Part shown: positions 20,280 to 31,343 of the stretch, piece after piece
Layout: every line of letters begins with the position of its first letter
How positions within the stretch are numbered: the stretch's first letter is position 1
Assembly: GCA_029378245.1 (NCBI GenBank)
Contig: JARKIF010000117.1
Location: 40,282 to 104,281, forward strand
From: Roridomyces roridus
Taxonomy: Eukaryota; Basidiomycota; Agaricomycetes; Agaricales; Mycenaceae
Length of the DNA: 64,000 bases
Direction: 5' to 3'
The notes under the pieces: generated by a model
The model's input: only the letters and a program-made list of their open reading frames with translations
Databases searched by the model: none
What the model was told of the DNA's origin: nothing
Position numbers and translations under genes: made by a program

Positions 20280-23200
20280 CTAGCTCCCCCGGATTCCCAT
20301 ACAGTCTTTGATGGCCCAATGGGACATGATCACTCAATGGGATGAAGCCATTTTCCTCCCTTTGTACATACATAGGCGTCCCCAAATTTGACTCACGTTA
20401 GGATAGACATCCCAGCTATCCCCCAGTAAGACCAATTCTGCATGGGTTCAGTCTGTCTTGTGCTACATGAGCATCAATCTCAAAAGTCCCAAAAAGTGAA
20501 ATTTGAAGCTGGCATATTTCTATGTCTTAGGGTTCAAATGTCCACGAAACTATCAAGGGTGAATCAAAGTGCATATACACAGTCCCGTGTGCCCAATAAA
20601 GCTTTGAGTCTACTCAAACCTCAAGGTTCTGGGCCTGTGGATGAGAGAATGGGATGTGACGTCACGCTAACATCCCACTTGACTTCTCTCAAATTGGACA
20701 TACTATAGCCATGTTCTGCTTGGTGGAATGCTCAGACATTCCATGGGCCAGTGCACTGTGGTATCTGTTCAAGAGAACCACATCTGGGTGGGATTTGAGC
20801 AGATCTATCAGGTTGATATGTCACATCCCATTGGCCCATAACCGGGTTGATAAGAACTTTTCCTTTGATTTCGTCTTGATATCACCCAAATCACCATTGA
20901 TATCCCCTCAAACGTTATAATCTGGTAGATTGACCCTTAAACTACCTGTTTATGTACTCAAGTCGGCCGAAATGACCCAAATTTACTGGGAAACCGGGCA
21001 ACAAAATTTGATCATCCCATTCAGGCATTGAAGACTGTAAGTCCTAGTAGACGTTCCAGAGCAGGACGAGGGAGGGGTTTTGTCAGCAAGTCAGCTAACT
21101 GCTCCTGGGTTGGCACATATTCAATGTGAAGAGTGAGTGCCTCTGGCAACTTCATCTCGAAGCCAGTAGTGAGCAAGGTCAAGATGCTTCATCCGACCAT
21201 GGTGCTCAGGATTTTTGGAGACTTGAATGGCAGACTGGTTGTCCATGTAGATCACAGAACTGCCAAACACCTTGTACCCCAACTCCCATAGCAAATTGCG
21301 CACCCATTTCGTCTCCTTGCCTGCATCCACCCCGGCAATGTACTCTGCTTCAGTGGTGGAGAGCGAGACTGTAGACTGCAGCTTGCTCTTCCAGCGCACT
21401 GGTGCACCATTCATCATGACAACATATCCACCTGTGCTTTTCCCAGTGTCTTTGCAGCCACCATGATCAGCATCAGTGTAGGTAATGAAGGAAGTGCCAG
21501 ATGGTGATTTGGTGTAGGTGAGTTTGTAGTCCAGAGTACCTTTAATGTAGCGGAAGAGATGCTTCACAGCTTTCCAGTGGGCTTCACCGGGATTGCTATT
21601 GAAGCGGGAGAGGATGCCGACAGCAGTGGAGATGTCAATGCACGTTTGGGTAGCCAGATAGAGAAGGGATCCAACTGCAGAGAGATAGACAGATTTGTAC
21701 TGCTTGGATTCCTCTTCAGTCTTGGCTCCCATTTCCTTGGTCAGGACAAGTCCAGGAAGCATTGGAGTGCTCACTGGCTTGCAATCCGACATGTTGAACT
21801 GCTCAAGCATGTTCACAACATATTGGCGCTGTGAAAGAGAGACAGTGCCAGCCTCAAAGTCACGCTCAATCTTGATGCCCAGAAACTACTGTGTGGGGCC
21901 AAGATCCTTGACCTTGAATGATTGGCCAAGTTGAGCAATGACCCTGTCTATGTCTTTGTTGTCTTTGGCAGCAATGGTGCCATCATCAACATAGATAGGA
22001 AGGATGATCCGCACTTTGCCATCATAGTAGACATAGCAAGAGCGATCAGACTGGGTGCACCGGAAGCCCATAGTTAAGAGCTTCGCATTCAGCTTCTTGT
22101 TCCATTGGCGGCCAGCTTGTTTCAAGCCATAGATGGACTTGTTGAGTTTGAGAAGCTGGCCCTTCTCTCCTTGTGGAAACCCTTCGGGCTGAGTCATAAA
22201 GACATCCTCCTCCAGGTCTCCATTGAGGTAAGCAGATGACTTCTGAAGTCAAAGGAACGAAGCTGAAGATCATGCTGAGCAGCCAACGCAAGGACAATGC
22301 GCAGGGTGGCATGCTTGAAGGTGGGGGAAAAGATCTCGTTGTAATCAATGCCATGGCGCTGACCGCGACCATCTGCAACAAGTCGAGCTTTGTAACGCTC
22401 AATTGAGCCATCAGACTTGTGCTTGATGACAAAGACCCATTGAGAGCGGATTGGCTTTACGCCAGGAGGTGCATCTACAACATCCCAAGTGCAGTTCTCA
22501 AGAAGAGAGTTTATCTCTGAGACTGCAGCTTCTTCCCAAAGATGTGCATCAGGTCGCCGCAATGCGTCATGATAAGAACGCGGATTGCCTGACTGGATGG
22601 CGGACCTGGCATACTCCACAGAAACCGAATTGGCTTCTTGCAACACCACATCTGCTGGATTGCCTTCATGAGCAACAATCAGAGCGCTGCCTGAAGTAAG
22701 CAGCAACTCATCATCGCTTTCTGAGTCTGGATGGGGGACAGGCTCAGGCTCAGGCTCATCATCAGAATCAGGGACAGCAGGAGCTGGCTCCCTAGGCGCT
22801 GTTTTCCACCATTCACCAGGCTGCCGATGTTCAGTAGTTTGGCCATGGAAGCGGCGGCGTGCAGCAATTCCAACTGGTGAAGGGGGGTTTAGAGCTGGAT
22901 CTGGTGATTGGGAGCGGCTAGGGGGCAGCTCGACTTGAGCTGGTGCTGGTGGAGGAGTGTGAGGAGGGGAGGGAGGCTCTGGATTTTCAGCCTCAGGGGG
23001 TGCTCGATGCACATTGAAACCATCATCATCGTCATCATCACTATCATTTCCATCTCCCCCGGCATTGTGCACACCCTTGGGCTTGGTGGCAGGTAAAGGT
23101 AGGTTTTGGATGGAGGAGGAAGGAGGTTTTTTAGGGCAACGCTGCATGGCTTGTGGGTTGTTCCCAGGAAAGTAGCGCTCGTCAAAGACAGCATGTTCTG

Positions 23201-24677
23201 CAATGACAATCTTCCGAGTGACAGGGTTGTAGAATTTCCAACCCTTGTATTCTGTTGGATACCCAACAAAGATGCATTTGTGGAAGTGTATCCCAGAGGT
23301 GTCGCGTTTGTCCTTCTGCACAGGCACATAGGCAAGGCAGCCAAAGACCCGAAGATGTGTCACATCCGGCTTCTCCTTGTGCCAAAGCTCATAGGGAGTG
23401 GTGTCATCCGGAATGTGAGACGTAGGATGCATGTTGGCCACATGGATGTAAGACTCAACAGCAAGTGCCTTGAAAGAAGGCGGAAGATTTGCTTCATGCA
23501 ACATAGCAGTTACATGTTCATCAACGGTGCGATTGCCCCGTTCAGCCATTCCATTCTGTTGCGGTCTATTCCTCGTCAAATGACGACGCACAATGCCCTC
23601 TGCAGCCAGAAAGTCTGCAAATTCAGTGGACATGTACTCTCCACCTTCATCATCCTGGAACGCCTTGATTTTGCGATTAAAGTGATTCTCAGCTTGCGCC
23701 TTGAACACCTTGAACACTTTCAATGCTCCACTCTTGCGCTTCATGTGCATAGTTGCTTTGAAGCCTGTGTGATCATCTATGAAGATAATACGATGCTTCC
23801 AGCCCTCACGGGTGAAAACCGTGTATTGCTTCAGATCAGAGTGTATGAGATCAAGAGGCGCCTTGGAACGATGTCCAGTGGAGGGAAATGGAGCCGCATT
23901 GAGCTTTCCTGCAATGCAGGGCTCACAGATTGGATTTGGTTTCTGGTTTGAAGTCAACTTCGCACCAGTCACCAGCTCCTTGCTCAAGATCTTCTGGGTG
24001 TCAGCATGATGCCCAAGCCGCCGATGCAGCAGTTCCAGATCAAGAGGCAAGGTGCCAACTGCAGACATAGCTGTATAAGTCGGCTGTTCAATCTCTCGGA
24101 CATATGCCTCGTTCCTCTCATCAATGTCTGCCTCAAATAACAGTGCTCCTTCCCTCTTGAAGGAGATCAGAGACCCCTCCATGAGAATAGAATAGCCATG
24201 AACTTTGGACAGGTAGGTCTCAGAGATGAGATTATGGGACAACATTGGAACATAGAGGACATTTGTGAGGATTATAGAACGGCTGTGGCGTCCATGTACA
24301 AGTGGCTCAAGCCGGATCTCTCCAATCAGCTCGGAGTATGCAGCAACTCCATTGGCCACAAGAATGGCAACTCTGTGCGGACGTGCATTGAGCAAGTGTT
24401 CACGCATGTGGGTCATGTGTGAAGTAGCTCCAGAGTCTGGTTTCCATTGTGTGGACTGTAAAGCTGAATTGTAGAGAATGCTTGCACTAGACGCCAGATG
24501 AAACAACTCTTCACTAGGGGTTTCTTCCCTGTCCTGAAGCAGCTCCAAAAGCTGAGAGCAGTTGAACAGGGTGTGACTGGGATTACCACAACCAATGCAC
24601 GAGGCAGGAAGGGCAGGAGGGTTGACAGGAACGCGATACGGCATCGAAATGATAATGATGATGTGGTGGCAGATCAA
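20280..24677 (-). pseudogene. Copia B pol polyprotein, frameshifted
   Basis: Sense order is as follows. A canonical CCHC zinc knuckle (CIGCGNPSHTLFNC) comes first, then protease (KPDSGATSHMT), GAG-pre-integrase (LLHRRLGHHADTQ ... CEPCIAGK) and integrase (DLIHSDLKQY, DDEGGEYMSTEF, NRPQQNGMAERGN). A Pro/acid-rich linker follows, then reverse transcriptase (PIYVDDGT near 21,985) and RNase H (STTEAEYIAG). Lesions are a frameshift in RT near 22,235 (FDFRS/SAYLNG), an in-frame TAG near 21,890 (DLGPTQ*), a frameshift near 21,130 and the MITE at 20302-21037. The original stop is TAG at 20280-20282 after LLGLMGIRGS. The first ATG of the frame is near 24,677; MPYRV, slightly downstream, matches the copia A start. 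Confidence 0.88.
20302..21037. mobile_element. Mariner-like MITE, 736 bp
   Basis: Terminal inverted repeats start CAGTCTTYRATG at both ends and extend imperfectly for about 35 bp (ATGGG..ATGATCA). The flanking dinucleotide TA is duplicated (20300-20301 and 21038-21039). CAGT ends with a TA target are typical of Tc1/mariner. No transposase frame is inside, so it is non-autonomous. Confidence 0.75.
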
Positions 24678-25031
24678 ATGATCGCAGGGATTCAGAACAA
24701 AGCAGAGATGCCTATGTCTGATAGATGGATGCTAGAACCAGTGCAGAGCAGCTGGCGCCCTCAGGAACGTGTGTGTGAAAGGATGTGACTAAAACTAGCT
24801 CTACTGAGGAACCAGTTGTCGAGCACTTGGGCCCTAACCCCAGAAGCAACGGATTGACTACCGTTTGTTTCCTGGTGGACTAAAGACTACCTCCCAAAGA
24901 GGGTTTGTCCCAACAGTTGAAGCTCCTATCTACAATGCTCACACACGACGTTATAAGGGTAGCAGAGCGCGGGAAAATACGCGAAAATGCGATGGGATGG
25001 TTATCTCAGAGCAATGACTTAGTTCAGGCCA

Positions 25032-25043
25032 GGGCCCATAACC
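25032..25043 (-). other. Copia B primer-binding site (initiator-tRNA anticodon type)
   Basis: GGTTATGGGCCC directly follows the 5' LTR on the sense strand and is identical to copia A. Conservation while the LTRs diverged supports a functional role. Confidence 0.6.
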
Positions 25044-25334
25044 TGTTGAAGCAGGCAGCACAGATGAACTGAGGTGAGAAACTCTGTATTGGTGACTATG
25101 AAACTACATGCCTGAGGTCAACAGTGAGAAACTGGGGACCTAGGCTACATGACAGCTGACTATATACTTGTCATAACAAAAGGAAGTCCTAATTGGTAAA
25201 TACAATAGGAAAGAAGCATATCATGGGAGAATTCCCATGTCAGATGAATATCAGAAACACGGTCACATGACCAGAACACGAGAATGCCATCAGTCCATCA
25301 ATCAATATCATCAGTTGATCAACAACTTCCAACA
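25044..25334 (-). repeat. Copia B 5' LTR (family 1b)
   Basis: 291 bp with the same termini as the 3' LTR (TGTTGAAGCAGG, CTTCCAACA) but internally quite different from it, for example TGAGGTGAGAAACTCTG instead of TGGAGTCAACAGTGAG. Confidence 0.85.
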
Positions 25335-25509
25335 GCGCACTGTTCCAAATTTGTGTTCCCAGTCTAATCTCAGACAAGGCCTGACCCTCTTCTCCTGAGA
25401 CTCACTTAAATTTCGCCGTCGATGACACACAATTGACTGCGGCTTCTTTTCCGGAGATTGATTCAGCTGGCCCCAAGGCAATTACCTAAGGCTGGGGAGA
25501 TTTCAGTGG

Positions 25510-26065
25510 TGTTGAATGGTGTGTTGAATGGTGGGAACGGGTTGGCAGTTAGGTACCCGGTTCCCTTTCCCTCTCGCGATTGTCATGGACGTTTACATAC
25601 ACGATAATTATGTATCATGATCCGTGTGGGACAGATCGACTTGATATAGTTACATTAGCGGTACCAATACCGGATAAACAGACCTAGGATACTCATAGTA
25701 GCTTACTAGTCGGCTCCCGCTCTTTGTATAAGTAGTTTCCCTCTCTGAGGTTATTCCTCAGAGAGAAAGAACCTGAATACACTGGTTTCTCATATACTCC
25801 TCTTAGTCGCCCTTTAGTCGACCTCGTCGAGCGGACCATCCTCCGGCCCTCTTATTCCAACATGGTGGAACCAGATCGGCAGTTAGGTACTCAGTTTCTT
25901 TCCCTCTCACGATTGTCACGGACGTTTACATACACAATATCTATGTACCAAGATCAGTGTGGGACAGAGATTGACTTGATATAGTTACATTAGTGGTACC
26001 AATCTCGGATAAACGGACCTTGGTTACTCCTAGTAGCTTACTAGTCGGCTCCCACACCTTGTATA
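25510..26065 (+). repeat. Older family 2 LTR, interrupted and truncated
   Basis: The piece 25510-25521 (TGTTGAATGGTG) plus 25863-26065 reads as one diverged family 2 LTR once the younger copy at 25522-25862 is removed. It stops at CTTGTATA, where a family 1 LTR begins. The last third is missing. Confidence 0.75.
25522..25862 (+). repeat. Solo LTR, family 2 (341 bp), nested in an older copy
   Basis: Ends TGTTGAATGG and TTCCAACA with a perfect target duplication TGGTG (25517-25521 and 25863-25867). The target is itself an older LTR of the same family. It carries TTGTATAAGTAG as a TATA-like box. Confidence 0.88.
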
Positions 26066-26353
26066 TGTTGAAACAGGAAGCACAGTGGACTGAGTCAACA
26101 GTGAGAAACTCTTTTATTCAATATGAGAAGAAATACACACCTGAGTCAACAGTGAGAAACTGGGGACTCAGGTCTACTCTAGCTGGTATATGTGTACCAA
26201 GACAAAGGGAATGCCTAAATAAGAAACTACAAGGGGAATGCCATAAAGGGAACAAGGGCATGATACCATCAAACACAATCACATGATTAGAACGTGACAC
26301 AAACATGCCATCAGTCCATCAATAATCGATGATACAATCACTGATCTCCAACA
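26066..26353 (-). repeat. Solo LTR, family 1 (288 bp)
   Basis: Very similar to the copia A LTRs. The flanks GTATA and ATAGT do not match. The family 2 LTR on its left does not continue on its right, which suggests recombination or deletion at one side. Confidence 0.85.
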
Positions 26354-28355
26354 ATAGTTTTTATCTCAACTCATACACCAATGACCAGACAGATCATCCA
26401 GCCCGTTGTCACATCCCACACTGAACTAGACGCCAATGCACGCTAAACATAGTGCTTGAAGAAATATCAACACTGAGGTCAAAGTCAATCTATCATACCC
26501 CATTGGAGCCAGCTTTTGGCCCATGTTACTTCCCTTCATGTGTCATCTTTCTCTGAATTCATTTCCCTCACATTCTTTAGCCTATTCACCTCAATTACAC
26601 AACACTCAAGTACACATCAGCCCATTCAATGCTCGACCTCAGTGGTTGGATTTGGGGTGATGACATAGGCCATTCCATGAATGTCCTTGGCATAGGTATC
26701 AATAACATTGGGCTGGCTGACTTGGCATAGGTATCACTAATATTGGGCTGGCTGAAATAAAAGCAATGCAAGAGAATGCAAGAGGCTTGCATGGAAACCG
26801 TCAGAGACAAGCACCCACCTTGGTGTGCTGCTCGGGCAAGGCCACACACGGAATACTTGCAACAATGGATTTTGGACAAAGCCATCTGAAAGCCAAGCAT
26901 CAGGTGATGCATGAGACGGGACCCACAGGTGGCACATAATGAGGTCCAGTGGGATCTGTGAATTGCCTGGGATCCTGACAATAGTGGTTGGACAGATAGA
27001 CAAAGATGGTCTCCCCAGTGTCGGGGTCTACGATGTGCATGGAAGAGCCTATGACCTTGCCCTGGAAGACGAGCTCGATGTGTGCACTACGTGCACTAAT
27101 GTCAAGCACTGGACAAGGCCTTGAGCAAAAAGATGGGGGTGGAGAATTGGAGGAAGGGTGTTCACAGTTTCCAGAAGTCAATGTTCAGTCAAATTGTGCA
27201 GTTGTTTGAGTGCATCTGCAATGCACAAGTTCAAGCCAAAACGACGGCTGCCACAACAATACTGCGTGGGGTATTACGAACAGCATTGTACACTTGTGCC
27301 ATCTGTACCATCTGTATCTTGAACCAACCTGTAGATTTAAACATAGTGTCTTCCCTGCTTCTAACTACTGTCGCTCAACAGCCTCAAGAGTGGCCTTGTG
27401 TTGAGCAAAGCTCACCTCTATCTGCTGTGGCCTCATTGGATGGTTGATTGGCAATGTAAGGGCAACACAAGAGGCATGGACACATTGGCTCCGAAGTCAA
27501 CACAGAGTTGGGATCTAGAGATGGTGAAGTGTCAGTGTTTTCCCTGCAGCAAGATTTAGGTGTTCCCTACGCACTAAAATATGAGCTCACAGGAATGATC
27601 TAACCAACTGGTTACCTATGACAGTGCATCCACAAAGAGGCAGGAGGGAAGCCTCATGGGGTTTGGGCTTGAGCACTTGCTAGACAGAATTGAGCCAGAG
27701 CAATTTGTAATGGAAAACAAGACCACATATGTATGGTGCCTTGCCTATTAGCAGGGGTTGTTGGGCCCATTAGGTGTTTTGTACCGGAGTTTTTCAGGGT
27801 AACCACCAGCTGTGTTATGATACAATGATGTGGCGATAGTGATGATGGGCAGATGCCATGTAAGTGATGACAAGCGTGACAAGCTGTGACCCCTTTGCCG
27901 CGCCGTTGTTGACATGAGGGTGTTTGGCACGAACAACTGCTTTCCACAATGGCAAACAAAAAATCTGAAAATATTTGTGAGACTAGTTGAGACTTATCTG
28001 CATGGAATGTTTGTGGCAGATTCTCGATATTCGATCAATCTCCCTTGTATATAGTGAACTCATTGGAAAAGTACACTGGCTTGGGGGCAGAACATAAGTT
28101 TTTAAAAATCCGCCACGGACACTATGAGGACAAGGGTATGGACTAAGAGCAAACCTTGTATTTGGCAGTCAAATCCTCACCTCTGATTGTTGAGGTGAGA
28201 CTTTGGCGCCTCGCGTGAAGTACTCAAGCGCAGGACTGCGCTCATTAATTTACGCATCTGCCTCAACATGTACATTCTCCATGGTAAGCGAACAGACAAG
28301 GAAGATCCTCGTCCAGCTATGTTACATTCATATTCTGATGATACGGTGCCTTGGA
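26354..28355. other. Unrecognised sequence, no supported gene
   Basis: Two kilobases between LTRs. The best coding hint is the separate minus-strand frame at 26900-27181. Elsewhere frames are short and overlapping. This is probably remains of host or transposon sequence. Confidence 0.4.
26900..27181 (-). CDS. Short hypothetical ORF
   Basis: About 93 residues. The segment SAHIELVFQGKVIGSSMHIV DPDTGETIFVYL has a normal globular composition and could be an exon of a larger protein. The C-terminal side may splice on beyond CIT*. I do not recognise a family, and no conserved gene is adjacent. Confidence 0.25.
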   Translation of the reverse strand: MTSGNCEHPSSNSPPPSFCSRPCPVLDISARSAHIELVFQGKVIGSSMHIVDPDTGETIFVYLSNHYCQDPRQFTDPTGPHYVPPVGPVSCIT

Positions 28356-28645
28356 TGTTGAAACAGGAAGCAGAGAGGACTGAGTCAACAGTGAGAAACT
28401 CTTTTATTCAATATGAGAAGAAATACATACCTGAGTCAACAGTGAGAAACTGGGGACTCAGGTCTACTCTAGCTGGTATATATGTGTACCAAGACAAAGG
28501 GAATGCCTAAATAAGAGACTACAAGGGGAATGCCATAAAGGGAACAAGGGCATGATACCATCAAACACAATCACATGATTAGAACGTGACACAAACATGC
28601 CATCAGTCCATCAATGATCGATGATACAATCACTGATCTCCAACA
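28356..28645 (-). repeat. Solo LTR, family 1 (290 bp)
   Basis: Same family as the copia A LTR with a perfect 5-bp target duplication TTGGA (28351-28355 and 28646-28650). Confidence 0.9.
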
Positions 28646-28733
28646 TTGGACAGATACAAGCTGCGTTGGGAAGTTTGAACATCCAAGGAGACTCGAGAGT
28701 GAGTAGCTTTTGCTTCTGTTGTGCACCTGTGTG

Positions 28734-28912
28734 TGTTGGATATTGATTGATGGACTGATGGCATTCTCGTGTTCTGGTCATGTGACTGTGTTTCTGATAT
28801 TCATCTGATATGGGAATTCTCCCATGATATGCTTCTTTCCTATTGTATTTACCAATTAGGACTCTTTGTTCTCATAGTAGCTTACCAGTAGGCCTTGGCC
28901 CTCGTATTCCAG
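28734..28912 (+). repeat. Mosaic LTR fragment (family 1b joined to family 2)
   Basis: From 28734 (TGTTGGATATTG) to about 28872 the sequence follows the sense strand of a copia B-type LTR. From 28873 it switches to family 2 words (CATAGTAGCTTACCAGTAGG ... CCCTCGTATTCCA) with an internal deletion. Confidence 0.6.
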
Positions 28913-29846
28913 CAACCACAGAAACTATGTATTGAGATAAATCCCGTATCGTCAAGACTTCAAGACTTGTCCATTTCTTCAAGAGACATCGACTGAATGT
29001 GATTGGACAACCCCTTCTTCTCATGTGCGTGATCACTCTTGTGTTTGTCGCATGGGGATGCCTCGTGCTCAGTGGGTGTGGGGCATTGCTTGTCGGCTGA
29101 CAGATGGTGAGTGAAGGCAGGAAGGCAGATATAGAACGCACGGATGGAGGAATACCGGTTGGCTTCATGCCGCTTGGCCTGCTCAGATGCGTGCTTTGGA
29201 CGGTTCTGGAGCAGGCGATTTTGGTGCAGCAGGTGCGAGGACATGTGTTGGGGGTGTTTGGACATCCAGCATGACCTCATCTTGGAGAGTATCTGCATGG
29301 TCGGTCATGGGTGTATCCTGGATGAGAGGCCGCTTTATCTCGCTTGATGTGGCGACAGGGGTGGCGTCAGTCCTGGTGTTGGTGCTGATGGGGCAGGTAT
29401 TGGGTGTGAGCAGATCTGCAATTGTTCAATGGAAGAATAGCTAGCTCAGAGAGAACACCCACCGTTAATACGGTGCACGATCTGTGGTATACAGGCCGCA
29501 TAGCACGCGACATCGTCGGGGCCAACATGTTGAGTTGCCAGGAGTTGTTGACATAGTATGTTTCAGAGAACTTGCTGCTGGTCTTGAGGCAGATTCAAGT
29601 GTTGTAAATTGTGTAGAAGTTGGACAACATTGTCAATCATTGAGCTAATGGAACCGAGCAAGATGGGGCAACTTGCACAGTCGAAAGCGGCCAGTACACT
29701 GTGCTCAGCCAAGACAAGTGAGGCGCAGGCACCAGAGATGGCGAAAGCATGGGGCTCCACCAGTGGGGGGTTATTCTTGTAGCCAACGAGTCGGAGATCG
29801 CAAGTCAGGGCAAACCAGATGCAATAATGCAGGGGATAGGGCTGGG
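28913..29846. other. Unrecognised sequence, no supported gene
   Basis: Short frames only, on both strands. Composition is unremarkable, and no motif or repeat structure is visible between the flanking LTRs. Confidence 0.35.
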
Positions 29847-30187
29847 TGTTGGAATAAGAGGGCCGGAGGATGGTCCGCTTGACAAGGTCGACTAAAGGGC
29901 AACTAAGAGGAGTATATGAGAAACCAGTGTATTCAGGTTCTTTCTCTCTGAGGAATAACCTCAGAGAGGGAAACTACTTATACAAAGAGCGGGAGCCGAC
30001 TAGTAAGCTACTATGAGTATCCAAGGTCCGTTTATCCGGTATTGGTACCGCTAATGTAACTATATCGAGTCGATCTGTCCCACACGGATCCTGATACATA
30101 AATATTGTGTATGTAAACGTCCATGACAATCGCGAGAGGGGAAGGGAACCGGGTACCTAAGTGCCAACCCGTTCCCACCATTCAACA
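29847..30187 (-). repeat. Solo LTR, family 2 (341 bp)
   Basis: Perfect target duplication CTGGG (29842-29846 and 30188-30192). The sequence is close to the copies at 9131 and 25522. Confidence 0.9.
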
Positions 30188-30572
30188 CTGGGCAAGCGTT
30201 TTCTGGAGCTTCTTGGGTGGGGATTCTGGGGAATGCCTATGCTGGTTCCACAGGCACTGTAGTTTATCTATAAAGTGTCTCCTGGGAAGCTGTAAATAGG
30301 TGAACTCGTAAATGTGAGAGACACACAGTTGTTTTTGTTCTTCATTGCTGCCAGGTTCAATATGAGGGGGCGTGTGCGCTGGGATGTGGATGTCGCTTTG
30401 CATAAAGTGTTTGGCCCTGATTTTTCCAGTGCATTATCTGTGACTTTTGATTGCGCTATATTGTAAATTCTCTACTGACAATGGCCCGTCCCCAAACTGG
30501 CAAGAGCACAACTAAGGTGCCCGAGTACTGCAAAGTGGCTGGGGGGTTTATACCAATACAGTATCCAGGTCA

Positions 30573-31247
30573 GTGGGCAGACGCGTGGCCCGGATAATTC
30601 TGACTGGCAGGACTCTAGATTATTTGAAACATCCTCCGGCGCCAACAGACAGCACATTCAGGGAGCAGACCGAAGTGACATTCACTGAGTGCTTGCACAC
30701 ATCTTGTGAAAACGCTCGGGAAAATGCTCAGAGGTTCTTACCCAAAAAGATGGGCTCTGAAGGTACCCGCACAATATTCAGTTGCATACTGGACATTCCG
30801 GATGCACCACAGATAGAGCGCATGTGCGAGTTGCTGGTGTCGGACAAGAGCATAGGCCTCAAGTTTACCATGGATATCAACCCCAGCCGATGCAGCAAGA
30901 AGGGCAATTACACCCAATGGGTCGGAGTTGGGAGACATGCTGAAGCCATGCAACGCTTGGATGAAGGGCTTGGTGGCTCGGCCACGGGCGTGGAAGCTTC
31001 TGAAGCTCACGAAGGACTTCAAGGCGGTTGTTCGAAAGGCACTCGCGTCGGGTGGTTGTGGAATGGGACGGGGTGCAGATCCATGTACTTTGGCACCACT
31101 AGGTTACTGTACCGGAGGAGCCCCTGCGGCCCACGTATGAACCACCGGTGGCTCTGGGCAATTGTGTTGGCCCCATGGTCAAGCTGGAGGTGGAATGTGC
31201 GAACCTCGTCTGCAGTGACGGGAGGCGGTGCGAGACATTGGCGGTAA
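30573..31247 (+). CDS. Hypothetical ORF fragment in the LTR-rich region
   Basis: The first 130 residues (for example TEVTFTECLHTSCENARENA and RMCELLVSDKSIGLKFTMDI) look like genuine coding sequence with mixed composition. The last third is low in quality and probably runs through an intron or junk. There is no recognised family. It is bounded by solo LTRs at 30187 and 31344, so it may be a remnant of a host gene or of a larger mobile element. Confidence 0.3.
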   Translation: MGRRVARIILTGRTLDYLKHPPAPTDSTFREQTEVTFTECLHTSCENARENAQRFLPKKMGSEGTRTIFSCILDIPDAPQIERMCELLVSDKSIGLKFTMDINPSRCSKKGNYTQWVGVGRHAEAMQRLDEGLGGSATGVEASEAHEGLQGGCSKGTRVGWLWNGTGCRSMYFGTTRLLYRRSPCGPRMNHRWLWAIVLAPWSSWRWNVRTSSAVTGGGARHWR

Positions 31248-31343
31248 TTCAACATATCATCGAGTGGGAAGAAGCAGAAGAATGGGATGTACAAGTGGCA
31301 TCCTACCTGAATCTGGCAGTTCCAGAGGGCGAGCGGCTCTTCT

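Larger units (their letters stand above)
19951..25334 (-). mobile_element. Ty1/copia retrotransposon, copia B (decayed)
   Basis: Same organisation as copia A: LTR, initiator-tRNA-type primer site, about 360-bp leader, pol, polypurine tract GGGGGAG, LTR. The LTRs (303 and 291 bp) differ at many positions and by several indels. The flanks do not match (GTTGT against GCGCA). It is therefore old or a recombinant of two copies. A 736-bp MITE is inserted near the end of pol. There is no Gag capsid region. Confidence 0.9.

Noticed and set aside
23106..23951. A 281-residue plus-strand ORF
   Set aside because: Antisense shadow of copia B integrase.
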